A stretch of 14,650 nt of DNA from an uncultured Sutterella sp. (GCA_900552915.1 USBS01000039.1:1-14650), one strand, 5' to 3'. Counted from the stretch's first letter, positions 7,071-13,501 are shown. Notes: generated by a model from the letters alone, not told the origin. Numbers and translations are program-made.

Positions 7071-7090
7071 CCCGACGTCAAGCGTCGGGC
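7070..7090. terminator. second hairpin between galE and rplQ
   Basis: The arms gcccgacg and cgtcgggc (8 bp) enclose a 5-base loop. It stands next to the main terminator, on the rplQ side. It has no T-run on either strand, so it is more likely an RNA 3'-end stabiliser or a helper for the main terminator than a terminator by itself. Confidence 0.5.
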
Positions 7091-7119
7091 TGGAATCTCA
7101 AATCAGAGAAAACGGCTGA

Positions 7120-7518
7120 TTATTCAGCGGCCTTTTCTTCCTTGACTTCTTCCACGGCTTCAGCGCGTTCCGTGAGCTCCATGTAGGCCATGGGAGCGTT
7201 GTCGCCAACGCGGTAGCCCATCTTCAGAATGCGGGTGTAGCCGCCGTTGCGATTGGCAAAGCGCGGGCCGAGCACGTTGAAGAGCTTGGTCACGATTTCG
7301 CGGTTGCGCAGACGGTTGAAAGCGAGGCGACGGTTGGCAACGGTGTCAACCTTGGCAAGCGTAATCATCGGTTCGACGACGCGGCGCAGTTCCTTAGCCT
7401 TGGGCAGCGTGGTCTTGATGGCTTCGTGCTCGAGCAGCGAATTCATCATGTTACGGAGCATAGCGAGGCGATGGGCGCTCGTGCGATTGAGCTTACGCAG
7501 ACCAGAACGATGGCGCAT
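7120..7518 (-). CDS. rplQ: 50S ribosomal protein L17
   Basis: The protein has 132 residues and starts MRHRSGLRKLNRTSAHR, the diagnostic L17 N-terminus. It continues with RNMMNSLLEHEAIKTTLPKA and the central KLFNVLGPRFANRNGGYTR region. The C-terminal ~15 residues are acidic (EAVEEVKEEKAAE), a common variable extension. L17 binds 23S rRNA near the peptide exit tunnel. It is the last gene of the alpha-type operon, as in most bacteria. AAGGAA lies 8 bases upstream of the ATG. It is separated from rpoA by 180 bases that contain their own promoter, so it may be transcribed both with and without rpoA. Confidence 0.97.
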   Translation of the reverse strand: MRHRSGLRKLNRTSAHRLAMLRNMMNSLLEHEAIKTTLPKAKELRRVVEPMITLAKVDTVANRRLAFNRLRNREIVTKLFNVLGPRFANRNGGYTRILKMGYRVGDNAPMAYMELTERAEAVEEVKEEKAAE

Positions 7519-7643
7519 TTTTTATTTCCTTTTTGAGTCTAATTGAGCGGCTGTCGGCTTGCCGCCGCAGCGCTCTCCCGGCTCTTCGATCCTTCCTCGG
7601 GAATTTCCGATTCGGGCGGGCGGGTTTAGGTTTAACAAACGAA

Positions 7644-7687
7644 GGCCCGCATTCTAACGAAAAAAACGTTTAAAAACAATGCGGGCC
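7644..7687. repeat. inverted repeat around the rplQ promoter
   Basis: Perfect 10-bp arms ggcccgcatt (7644-7653) and aatgcgggcc (7678-7687) are separated by 24 bases that are almost all A or T. The arms overlap the -10 and -35 elements of the predicted promoter. In RNA read through from rpoA, the same arms would form a stem-loop with a U-rich loop 11 bases past the rpoA stop. It could therefore act at the DNA level (operator), at the RNA level (rpoA 3' end), or both. Confidence 0.7.
7651..7679 (-). promoter_or_regulatory. predicted sigma70-type promoter for rplQ
   Basis: On the minus strand TTGTTT (7679-7674), a 17-base spacer and TAGAAT (7656-7651) match the sigma70 consensus well. The bases just after the -10 are GCGGGCC, a GC-rich discriminator of the kind seen at stringently controlled ribosomal promoters. 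Transcription would start near 7644 and give a leader of about 125 bases before rplQ. Confidence 0.6.
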
Positions 7688-7698
7688 GAAATAAAGAT

Positions 7699-8688
7699 TT
7701 AGAGGTTGGCAGGCGGCCAGTTTTCCAGGCGCATGCCGAGCGTCAGACCGTGCGAAGCGAGCACTTCCTTGATTTCGTTCAAGGACTTGCGGCCCAGATT
7801 CGGGGTCTTGAGCAATTCGTTTTCCGTGCGCTGGATCAGATCGCCGATGTAGTACACGTTTTCTGCCTTCAGGCAGTTTGCGCTGCGCACCGTGAGTTCC
7901 AAATCGTCCACCGGGCGCATGAGGATCGGATCGAGCGGCGGCGGGGTTTCTTCCTGCGGCTGCTGTTCGGCTTCGACGTTGGTCTTGATGGCGCCGAACA
8001 CCGAAAGCTGATCCTGCAGAATACGCACGGCATTGCGCAGTGCGTCTTCGGGGCTGATCACGCCGTTGGTTTCGATGGTCATCTCGAGCTTGTCGAGGTC
8101 GGTGCGCTGAGCCACGCGGGCGGCAGACACGGCGTAAGCCACGCGGCGGACCGGCGAGAAGCTGGCGTCCATGATGATGCGGCCGATTGTCTGCTTGGAG
8201 TAATCGTCGCGGAAAGCGCGCACATCACCGGGCTGATAACCGCGACCGCTTTCAACGCGAACCTGCAGGTCGAGTTTGCCGCCCGAGAGATTGGCGATGA
8301 CGTGTTCGGGGTTGAGGACCGTCACGTCGTGAGGCAGATCGAAGTCGCCGGCGGTCACAGGACCGGTACCGGACTTCTGCAGGCGCAGCATGACGTCTTC
8401 GCGGCCGCCTTCGAGCTTGAAGACAACACCCTTGAGATTGAGAAGGATGTCAACCACGTCTTCGATAACGCCGTCGATCTGGGAGTATTCGTGCACGACG
8501 CCCACGATCTGAGCTTCGGTCGGAGCGTAGCCGACCATGGAGGACAGAAGGATGCGGCGCAAGGCATTGCCGAGCGTGTGCCCGTAGCCGCGTTCGAACG
8601 GCTCAAGCGTAATGACGGCAAGATTGGGATTCTGTTCGTCGACGACGGCTTCGACCGTGGTCGGCTTCAGGAGCGCAGTATTGGCCAT
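7699..8688 (-). CDS. rpoA: DNA-directed RNA polymerase alpha subunit
   Basis: The protein has 329 residues from the ATG at 8688-8686 (MANTALLKPTTVEAV), with TAGGAA about 10 bases upstream. A TTG 21 bases further upstream is in frame, but it would add a non-conserved peptide (MNRNFYT) and lacks a ribosome binding site. The N-terminal assembly domain carries GYGHTLGNALRRILLSS and the beta-binding regions. After a Pro/Gln/Glu-rich linker (EAEQQPQEETPPPLDP, near 240-255), the C-terminal domain has the DNA- and activator-binding helices (LTVRSANCLKAENV, LLKTPNLGRKSLNEI, ENWPPANL). It lies between rpsD and rplQ as usual, but each is separated from it by an unusually long gap (324 and 180 bases). 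The product is essential for transcription. Confidence 0.97.
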   Translation of the reverse strand: MANTALLKPTTVEAVVDEQNPNLAVITLEPFERGYGHTLGNALRRILLSSMVGYAPTEAQIVGVVHEYSQIDGVIEDVVDILLNLKGVVFKLEGGREDVMLRLQKSGTGPVTAGDFDLPHDVTVLNPEHVIANLSGGKLDLQVRVESGRGYQPGDVRAFRDDYSKQTIGRIIMDASFSPVRRVAYAVSAARVAQRTDLDKLEMTIETNGVISPEDALRNAVRILQDQLSVFGAIKTNVEAEQQPQEETPPPLDPILMRPVDDLELTVRSANCLKAENVYYIGDLIQRTENELLKTPNLGRKSLNEIKEVLASHGLTLGMRLENWPPANL

Positions 8689-8847
8689 TGTGTAAAAGTT
8701 CCTATTCAATACCCTCGGCTCGTTACACCGATAAGGCTGACGGTTGCTTTAGTGAAACCCGTGGCGCGCAACAACGCGCCGTCGGTTCCGAGGGCCGCTC
8801 GGAATCGGCTCGGGATACGGCGAAACAAACATCGCCGAAATTTCGGC

Positions 8848-8904
8848 AATGCTTTTCAAGAAGTTCGGGAGTTCGATTTTAACCCAAGCTCCTTGAAAAG
8901 CATT
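8848..8904. repeat. 13-bp inverted repeat in the rpsD-rpoA gap
   Basis: Perfect arms aatgcttttcaag (8848-8860) and cttgaaaagcatt (8892-8904) enclose 31 bases that contain the -10-like TTAAAAT on the minus strand. The palindrome gccgaaatttcggc adjoins the left arm directly. Thirteen perfect pairs in non-coding DNA are unlikely by chance and point to a conserved structure or operator. Confidence 0.75.
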
Positions 8905-8957
8905 GGCGCCCGAGACACGGGCAAGCCGTGTTCGAGCGCTTCTTTTCCCTGTGTGCC

Positions 8958-8997
8958 CGGTTTGTCCTTGCCCTCACTACAGAGCTCGGACAAACCG
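8958..8997 (-). terminator. hairpin just downstream of rpsD
   Basis: The arms cggtttgtcc (8958-8967) and ggacaaaccg (8988-8997) are perfect over 10 bp with a 20-base loop. The stem starts 15 bases after the rpsD stop on the minus strand. No T-run follows on that strand, so it is more likely a stabilising 3' structure, processing site or partial attenuator than a full intrinsic terminator. Confidence 0.5.
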
Positions 8998-9012
8998 ATT
9001 CGAGCAACCGGA

Positions 9013-9639
9013 TTAACGCGAGTAGTGTTCGATAACGAGAGCTTCGTTGATGTCCGGAGCGATTTCATCGCGGGCGGGCGCGTTCTTGAACGTGCCTTCC
9101 ATCTTCTTGGCATCAACGCTCACCCAGCCCGGGAAACCGTTCTGGCCGGCGAGTTCGAGAGCTTCGATAATACGAACCTGCTTCTTGGCGGATTCGCGAA
9201 CGGAAATGACGTCGCCGGCCTTCACGGAGTAGGACGGGATGTTGCACTTCTTGCCGTTCACGAGGATGGCGCAGTGGCTCACGAGCTGACGAGCTTCAGC
9301 ACGCGTGGAACCAAAGCCCATGCGGTAAACAACGTTGTCAAGGCGGCTTTCGAGCAGAGCGAACAGGATTTCGCCGGTGTTGCCGGTACGGCGGCTCGCT
9401 TCTGCATAGTAGCGGCGGAACTGGCGTTCGAGAACGCCGTAGGTACGCTTCATCTTCTGCTTTTCACGCAGCTGCGTACCGTAGTCCGAAAGGCGCTGGC
9501 CGGAGGTCTTGCCGTGCTGGCCGGGCTTCACCTCTGCGCTCTTGACCTTGGAGTCAAAGGAACGGCGGGCGCTCTTCAGATTGAGGTCGGAACCCTCGCG
9601 GCGCGAGAGCTTCAACTTGGGACCGAGATATCGTGCCAT
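9013..9639 (-). CDS. rpsD: 30S ribosomal protein S4
   Basis: The protein has 208 residues and starts MARYLGPKLKLSRREG at an ATG with GAGGT 11 bases upstream. It has the S4 N-terminal region without the zinc-binding cysteines found in some paralogues (YSDL.. form; KPGQHGKTSGQRLSDYG at 58-74). The S4 RNA-binding domain follows (LESRLDNVVYRMGFG.. and LVSHCAILVNGKKCNIPSY), with the usual C-terminus (DINEALVIEHYSR). S4 nucleates 16S rRNA folding. In E. coli it also represses its own operon by binding the mRNA leader, which makes the structured gaps around it candidates for a similar control. It lies 101 bases after rpsK. Confidence 0.97.
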   Translation of the reverse strand: MARYLGPKLKLSRREGSDLNLKSARRSFDSKVKSAEVKPGQHGKTSGQRLSDYGTQLREKQKMKRTYGVLERQFRRYYAEASRRTGNTGEILFALLESRLDNVVYRMGFGSTRAEARQLVSHCAILVNGKKCNIPSYSVKAGDVISVRESAKKQVRIIEALELAGQNGFPGWVSVDAKKMEGTFKNAPARDEIAPDINEALVIEHYSR

Positions 9640-9657
9640 TTTATTTGTTACCTCTTC

Positions 9658-9719
9658 TATCCTGCGGCGTATACCGCATTCAGTTTGCGTTTAACGATAG
9701 ATCACGCAAACGCAGGATA
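9658..9719. repeat. nested inverted repeats in the rpsK-rpsD gap
   Basis: Outer arms tatcctgcg (9658-9666) and cgcaggata (9711-9719) and inner arms tttgcgt (9684-9690) and acgcaaa (9704-9710) would form a branched stem-loop in the mRNA. It ends about 18 bases upstream of the rpsD start and close to its GAGGT ribosome binding site. It could regulate S4 translation or stabilise the rpsK 3' end. Confidence 0.6.
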
Positions 9720-9741
9720 CGAATTTAAAAAATTGGTTGAA

Positions 9742-10140
9742 TTAAACGCGACGGCGCTTGGACGGACGAACACCGTTGTGCGGAACCGGCGTGACGTCCT
9801 GGATGCTCGTGACGCGAATGCCGAGGGCATTGAGAGCACGAACGGAGGATTCGCGGCCGGGGCCGGGGCCCATGATGCGCACTTCAACGTTCTTCAGACC
9901 GTAGTCCTGGGCAATCTTGCCTGCGTGTTCGGCAGCCACCTGAGCGGCAAAGGGAGTGCTCTTGCGGGAGCCCTTGAAACCCTGAGCGCCGGCGGAGGAG
10001 GCGGCGACGGCATTACCCTGACGGTCGGTAATGGTGATGATCGTGTTGTTGAAGGAAGCATGCACGTGGGCGATGCCTTCGGTCACAACCTTCTTCACCT
10101 TCTTGCGGCCGCGGGCGGCCTGCTGGGATTTGGGTGCCAT
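9742..10140 (-). CDS. rpsK: 30S ribosomal protein S11
   Basis: The protein has 132 residues. It has the basic N-terminus MAPKSQQAARGRKKVKKVV, the central HVHASFNNTIITITDRQGN, GFKGSRKSTPFAAQ and the highly conserved C-terminal VTPVPHNGVRPSKRRRV. S11 forms part of the platform of the small subunit and binds 16S rRNA with S6 and S18. AGGAG lies 11 bases before the ATG. The gene begins 18 bases after the rpsM stop, as expected within the alpha operon. Confidence 0.98.
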   Translation of the reverse strand: MAPKSQQAARGRKKVKKVVTEGIAHVHASFNNTIITITDRQGNAVAASSAGAQGFKGSRKSTPFAAQVAAEHAGKIAQDYGLKNVEVRIMGPGPGRESSVRALNALGIRVTSIQDVTPVPHNGVRPSKRRRV

Positions 10141-10158
10141 AACTATTCTTACTCCTGA

Positions 10159-10524
10159 TTACTTCTTGAGAGTCACGCCGACCTTGCGCGGCCCCTTGCG
10201 GGTGCGGGCGTTGGTACGGGTGCGCTGTCCACGCACGGGCAGGCCGCGACGATGGCGGAAGCCACGATACGTGCCCAAGTCAATCAGACGCTTGATCGAG
10301 AGCTGAACTTCGCGGCGCAGGTCGCCTTCAACAGTGAACTTGCTGACGGCGTCGCGGATGCGTTCCAGTTCTGCGTCGGTCAAATCCTTGACCTTCTTGG
10401 AATGTTCAATGCCGCAGGAGTCCAGAATCTGCATGGCGCGGGAGCGGCCGATGCCATAGATGGCAGTCAGACCGATCACGGCGTGCTGCTGCGGCGGGAT
10501 GTTAATACCGGCAATACGAGCCAT
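10159..10524 (-). CDS. rpsM: 30S ribosomal protein S13
   Basis: The protein has 121 residues. It starts MARIAGINIPPQQHAVIGLTA, with the helix-hairpin-helix stretch YGIGRSRAMQI and the conserved basic tail RHRRGLPVRGQRTRTNAR. S13 sits in the head of the 30S subunit, contacts L5 and S19 and touches the P-site tRNA. GAGG lies 9 bases before the ATG. It follows rpmJ by 15 bases and precedes rpsK by 18, so these three are surely co-transcribed. Confidence 0.98.
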   Translation of the reverse strand: MARIAGINIPPQQHAVIGLTAIYGIGRSRAMQILDSCGIEHSKKVKDLTDAELERIRDAVSKFTVEGDLRREVQLSIKRLIDLGTYRGFRHRRGLPVRGQRTRTNARTRKGPRKVGVTLKK

Positions 10525-10539
10525 TTGTGTTTACCTCAA

Positions 10540-10653
10540 TTAGCCTTGACGCTGCTTGTGACGCGGGTCTTCGCAGATCACTCGCACAATACCCTTGCGC
10601 TTGATGATCTTGCACTTGCGGCACATTTTCTTGACTGAAGCGTTAACCTTCAT
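10540..10653 (-). CDS. rpmJ: 50S ribosomal protein L36 (zinc-ribbon form)
   Basis: This short 37-residue gene runs from ATG (10653-10651) to TAA (10542-10540). The protein begins MKVNASVKKMCRKCK and ends CEDPRHKQRQG, matching L36. It keeps the zinc ligands C11, C14, C27 and H32, so it is the zinc-binding 'C+' form. GGAG stands 7 bases upstream of the ATG. It is the first gene of the alpha part, 15 bases before rpsM, and has its own promoter and hairpin leader in the 298-base gap upstream. infA, commonly just upstream in Betaproteobacteria, is missing here. Confidence 0.96.
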   Translation of the reverse strand: MKVNASVKKMCRKCKIIKRKGIVRVICEDPRHKQRQG

Positions 10654-10665
10654 TCTTAATCTCCA

Positions 10666-10687
10666 GCCCGTCCGGGAAACGGCGGGC
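10666..10687 (-). promoter_or_regulatory. leader hairpin next to the rpmJ ribosome binding site
   Basis: The arms gcccg-cc and gg-cgggc (10666-10687, one bulge) form a GC-rich stem that ends one base upstream of the GGAG used by rpmJ. In E. coli, S4 represses the alpha operon by binding a structured leader in front of rpsM. A comparable role here is inference from position only. Confidence 0.4.
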
Positions 10688-10725
10688 ATAGTTAGTTGGT
10701 GCCAACACAGGGGGAAAGACGCATG

Positions 10726-10753
10726 ATTTTACTTGTTTTTCCCAAAAAAACAA
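10726..10753 (-). promoter_or_regulatory. predicted promoter of the alpha part (rpmJ-rpsM-rpsK-rpsD...)
   Basis: On the minus strand TTGTTT (10753-10748), a 16-base spacer and TAAAAT (10731-10726) give a good sigma70-type match. Transcription would start near 10719 and leave a ~66-base leader before rpmJ. The -35 and spacer lie within an inverted repeat, acttgttttt (10731-10740) and aaaaacaagt (10746-10755), reminiscent of the arrangement at the rplQ promoter. Confidence 0.6.
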
Positions 10754-10757
10754 GTCA

Positions 10758-10817
10758 CAAACTCGGGGGCTTGATGCACCCGGCAGTGTAGTGACTGCCG
10801 TGCACCCCCGAAGTTTG
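10758..10817. repeat. long imperfect hairpin in the secY-rpmJ gap
   Basis: The outer arms caaact-c-ggggg (10758-10769) and ccccc-g-aagtttg (10805-10817) enclose tgcac/gtgca pairs and an inner perfect stem cggcagt/actgccg (10781-10787 and 10794-10800). In total about 24 base pairs form with small bulges. On the minus strand the stem is followed after a few bases by TTTTTTT (part of the promoter region), so it could act as an attenuator or terminator for transcripts leaving secY. On the plus strand it could be the body of a small RNA. Confidence 0.6.
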
Positions 10818-10831
10818 GGACTCTCGGTCGC

Positions 10832-10869
10832 ACCGTCCACAACATCTGCTGTGGACGGTTTGTTTTTTT
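10832..10869 (+). terminator. intrinsic terminator on the plus strand inside the secY-rpmJ gap
   Basis: Perfect 10-bp arms accgtccaca (10832-10841) and tgtggacggt (10850-10859) with an 8-base loop are followed directly by TTG and seven Ts. This is a classic terminator, but only in the plus direction; the minus strand has no T-run after it. No plus-strand gene lies upstream, so it may end an antisense or small RNA that starts somewhere in 10650-10830. Confidence 0.7.
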
Positions 10870-10951
10870 GCGACTTGATTTTTTTCAGGTATCCCGCTTA
10901 AGCCCTCCGGTTAGAGGCGCGGGAGGCACCTTGTTTCAAAAAGGCTTCCGA

Positions 10952-12277
10952 TCAGAGACCGGAGCCGAAGCCCTTGAAGTTGGTCTTCTTGAGCAAGTTT
11001 TCGTATTGGTGAGACATCATGTAGGCCTGAACCTGATTCATGAAGTCCATCGTCACAACGACCACGATCAGCAGCGAAGTGCCGCCGAAGTAGAACGGAA
11101 CGTTGAAACGAATGTTCAGGAATTCGGGGACCAAGCAGACAAATGTCAGGTAGGCTGCACCGCCCAACGTAAGACGCACAAGCACCTTGTCGATGTAGCG
11201 GGAAGTCTGTTCGCCCGGACGGATGCCCGGAACAAACGCACCACTCTTTTTCAGATTCTCTGCCGTTTCCTTCGGGTTGAAAACCAACGCCGTGTAGAAG
11301 AACGCAAAGAAGATGATCAAAGCAGCATAAAGAAGCGTGTACAGCGGCTGACCGGGGCTCAGTGCCGCAGCCAGATCGCGAATCCAGCGCGTAGAGTCGC
11401 CTGTAGTGAACCAGCCTGCGAGGGTAGCCGGGAACAAGATCAGAGACGAAGCAAAGATCGGGGGAATAACACCCGACATGTTCATCTTCAGAGGCAGGTA
11501 GGAAGCCTGACCGCCGTAGATCTTGTTGCCGATTTGACGGCGTGCGTAGTTAACCGTGATACGGCGCTGGCCGCGTTCGATGAAGACCACAAAGGCCGTC
11601 ACGAGAACAACGACAGCGATCACGAAGATGGCCGCCAAGGGCGAAATGGCGCCCGTGCTCACCAACTGGAACAGACCGCTGGCTGCACTGGGCAGACCGG
11701 CGACGATACCGGCGAAGATGATGATCGAGATGCCGTTGCCCAGACCGCGTTCGGTAATCTGCTCACCGAGCCACATCAGGAACATCGTACCCGTCACCAA
11801 ACTCACGGCGCAGGTAAAGCGGAACATCATGCCGGGATTGATGACAAGCCCGGCCTGAGTTTCCAGAGCAACTGCGATGCCGACCGCCTGAAAGAAGCCC
11901 AGCGCGAGCGTGCCGTAGCGCGTGTACTGAGTGATCTTTCGGCGGCCCTGCTCGCCTTCTTTACGCAAAGCTTCAAGGCTCGGCAGCACGTACGACAGCA
12001 TCTGCATGATAATCGATGCAGAAATGTAGGGCATGATGCCGAGCGCGAACACCGAGAAGCGCGACAGAGCGCCACCGGAGAACATGTTGAACAGCCCGAG
12101 GATGCCGCCTTGCTGCTCATTGAAGAGCTGGCGCAGCATGTCGGGATCGATACCGGGCACCGGCACGTGAGCGCCGATACGGTAAACGACAAGAGCGAGC
12201 AACAGGAAGATCAGGCGGCCCTTAAGGTCGCCGTACTTCGCCCACCCCGTCGGTTTTGTGCTGGGGCTATTCGCCAC
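10952..12277 (-). CDS. secY: protein translocase subunit SecY
   Basis: The protein has 441 residues, the normal length. It forms the channel of the Sec translocon in the inner membrane with SecE and SecG. Ten hydrophobic segments are visible, the first at about 21-38. Conserved stretches include the plug region near GGILGLFNMFSGGALSRFS, YGTLALGFFQAVG, the cytoplasmic loop FIERGQRRITVNYARRQ and NPKETAENLKKSGAFVPGIRPG. The start is GTG (12277-12275), read as Met, with AAGGA 7 bases upstream; no ATG fits the conserved N-terminus better. It follows rplO by 41 bases, the normal end of the spc operon, and is followed by a 298-base structured gap rather than by infA. Confidence 0.98.
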   Translation of the reverse strand: MANSPSTKPTGWAKYGDLKGRLIFLLLALVVYRIGAHVPVPGIDPDMLRQLFNEQQGGILGLFNMFSGGALSRFSVFALGIMPYISASIIMQMLSYVLPSLEALRKEGEQGRRKITQYTRYGTLALGFFQAVGIAVALETQAGLVINPGMMFRFTCAVSLVTGTMFLMWLGEQITERGLGNGISIIIFAGIVAGLPSAASGLFQLVSTGAISPLAAIFVIAVVVLVTAFVVFIERGQRRITVNYARRQIGNKIYGGQASYLPLKMNMSGVIPPIFASSLILFPATLAGWFTTGDSTRWIRDLAAALSPGQPLYTLLYAALIIFFAFFYTALVFNPKETAENLKKSGAFVPGIRPGEQTSRYIDKVLVRLTLGGAAYLTFVCLVPEFLNIRFNVPFYFGGTSLLIVVVVTMDFMNQVQAYMMSHQYENLLKKTNFKGFGSGL

Positions 12278-12318
12278 GTCTGTGTCCTTACCTTAAAGCG
12301 TTGTTGGTTTCGATTCGA

Positions 12319-12756
12319 TTAGGCTTCAACCACGGAGCCGCCGGCAGCTTCGATAGCAGCCTTGGCACCCTTGGTGACGCCCAGACCGCGAACGGTGACC
12401 GCACGGGTGATTTCACCCGAGAGGATCACGCGCGCACCCTGCGCGAGGATCGAAACAACGTTGGCGGACTTCAGAGCAGCCAAGTCGATTTCGTCAACCG
12501 GCATAGCCTGCAGATCGTTCAGACGCACCACTTCGATGTAGCGACGGGTGAGCGACGTGAAGCCGCGCTTGGGCAGACGACGATGCAACGGCATCTGGCC
12601 GCCCTCGAAGCCGACCTTGTGGAAGCCGCCGGCACGGGACTTCTGACCCTTGTGGCCACGGCCGGCGGTCTTGCCCCAGCCGGAGCCGACGCCGCGACCG
12701 ACGCGGTGTGCCTGGCTCTTGGCGCCCTCATTGGGCTTAATGGAATTCAAACGCAT
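12319..12756 (-). CDS. rplO: 50S ribosomal protein L15
   Basis: The protein has 145 residues. It starts MRLNSIKPNEGAKSQAHRVG and continues with the glycine-rich rRNA-binding arm RGVGSGWGKTAGRGHKGQ and QMPLHRRLPKRGFTS, all diagnostic of L15. L15 is a late assembly protein of the large subunit that binds 23S rRNA. GAGG lies about 10 bases before the ATG. It is 17 bases from rpmD and 41 from secY, the standard spc order. Confidence 0.97.
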   Translation of the reverse strand: MRLNSIKPNEGAKSQAHRVGRGVGSGWGKTAGRGHKGQKSRAGGFHKVGFEGGQMPLHRRLPKRGFTSLTRRYIEVVRLNDLQAMPVDEIDLAALKSANVVSILAQGARVILSGEITRAVTVRGLGVTKGAKAAIEAAGGSVVEA

Positions 12757-12773
12757 TTGACTGTTACCTCAGA

Positions 12774-12959
12774 TCATTCGACGCGCACAAGGAATGCGAC
12801 CTTGGTGATCATTCCGCGCACGGCGGGCGTATCCTCGAGTTCGCGGGTCTGATGAAGCTTCTTCAGACCGAGACCCAGAAGCGTTGCACGGTGCTTGGCA
12901 CCCGTGCCGATCGGGCTCTTCACGAGCGTGACCTTAACGGTCTTCTTCGTTTCAGACAT
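12774..12959 (-). CDS. rpmD: 50S ribosomal protein L30
   Basis: The protein has 61 residues: a short L30 with the conserved KVTLVKSPIGTGAKHRATL and LGLKKLHQTRELEDTPAVRG segments. The length fits bacterial L30. A GGAGGA ribosome binding site precedes the ATG. It follows rpsE by 23 bases and precedes rplO by 17. Confidence 0.97.
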   Translation of the reverse strand: MSETKKTVKVTLVKSPIGTGAKHRATLLGLGLKKLHQTRELEDTPAVRGMITKVAFLVRVE

Positions 12960-12982
12960 TTCTCAATATCCTCCGAGACGCA

Positions 12983-13501
12983 TTACGCCGTGAGCTCTTC
13001 GACCGTCTTGCCGCGCTTGGCAGCAATGTCTTCGGGCGAGTGCAGGTTCGCAAGCGCATTGAGCGTAGCGCGGACCATGTTGTAGGGATTGGTCGAACCG
13101 TAGGCCTTTGCAAGCACGTTGCGGATGCCGACGGCATCCATAACGGCGCGCATCGGGCCGCCGGCGATCACGCCGGTGCCTTCGGCAGCAGGCATCAGCA
13201 GAACGCGCGAAGCGCCATGATGGCCTTCGACAGCGTGGAAGATCGTGCCGTTATTGAGCGGCACCTTCTTCATGCTCTTACGAGCGCGTTCCATAGCCTT
13301 GCTCACGGAAGCCGGGACTTCACGGCTCTTGCCGGTGCCCATGCCCACGGAACCCTTGCCGTCGCCGGCAACGGTCAGAGCAGCGAAAGCAAGAATGCGG
13401 CCGCCCTTAACAACCTTGGTGACGCGGTTAACCGCGATCATCTTTTCGCGAATGCCGTCATCGATTTCTTCGACGGCGTTCTTCTTGTCAACCTTAGCCA
13501 T
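12983..13501 (-). CDS. rpsE: 30S ribosomal protein S5
   Basis: The protein has 172 residues. It has the double-stranded-RNA-binding-like N-terminal domain (IAVNRVTKVVKGGRILAFAA, GKGSVGMGTGKSREVP) and the C-terminal domain with GASRVLLMPAAEGTGVIAGG and AYGSTNPYNMVRAT. S5 takes part in decoding fidelity; the spectinomycin-site loop (VTKVVKGGR) looks normal. It sits 15 bases after rplR. Confidence 0.98.
   Translation of the reverse strand: MAKVDKKNAVEEIDDGIREKMIAVNRVTKVVKGGRILAFAALTVAGDGKGSVGMGTGKSREVPASVSKAMERARKSMKKVPLNNGTIFHAVEGHHGASRVLLMPAAEGTGVIAGGPMRAVMDAVGIRNVLAKAYGSTNPYNMVRATLNALANLHSPEDIAAKRGKTVEELTA

Larger units (their letters stand above)
8689..9012 (-). promoter_or_regulatory. long structured gap between rpsD and rpoA (rpoA leader)
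   Basis: This 324-base stretch has no plausible coding frame. It holds many inverted repeats: 8763-8780 (ggcgcg/cgcgcc), 8786-8804 (ttccgag/ctcggaa), a 14-bp palindrome gccgaaatttcggc at 8834-8847, 13-bp arms at 8848-8904, a smaller hairpin at 8911-8934, and 10-bp arms at 8958-8997. A minus-strand TTAAAAT at 8884-8878, inside the 13-bp repeat, resembles a -10 element, but no good -35 sits at the right distance. In enterobacteria rpsD and rpoA are close together. Here the gap probably contains a promoter, an attenuator or a protein-binding leader that lets rpoA be set apart from the ribosomal genes. Confidence 0.55.

Noticed and set aside
8689..8709. Upstream TTG start for rpoA
   Set aside because: It adds seven non-conserved residues without a ribosome binding site; the ATG at 8688 matches the family N-terminus.
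7750..10158. 802-codon plus-strand open frame spanning rpoA, rpsD and rpsK
   Set aside because: It crosses three conserved minus-strand genes and their gaps and has no known motif. It is a by-product of codon bias.
10868..12322. 484-codon plus-strand open frame opposite secY
   Set aside because: It is His/Arg/Gln-rich and without motifs; secY is unambiguous on the other strand.
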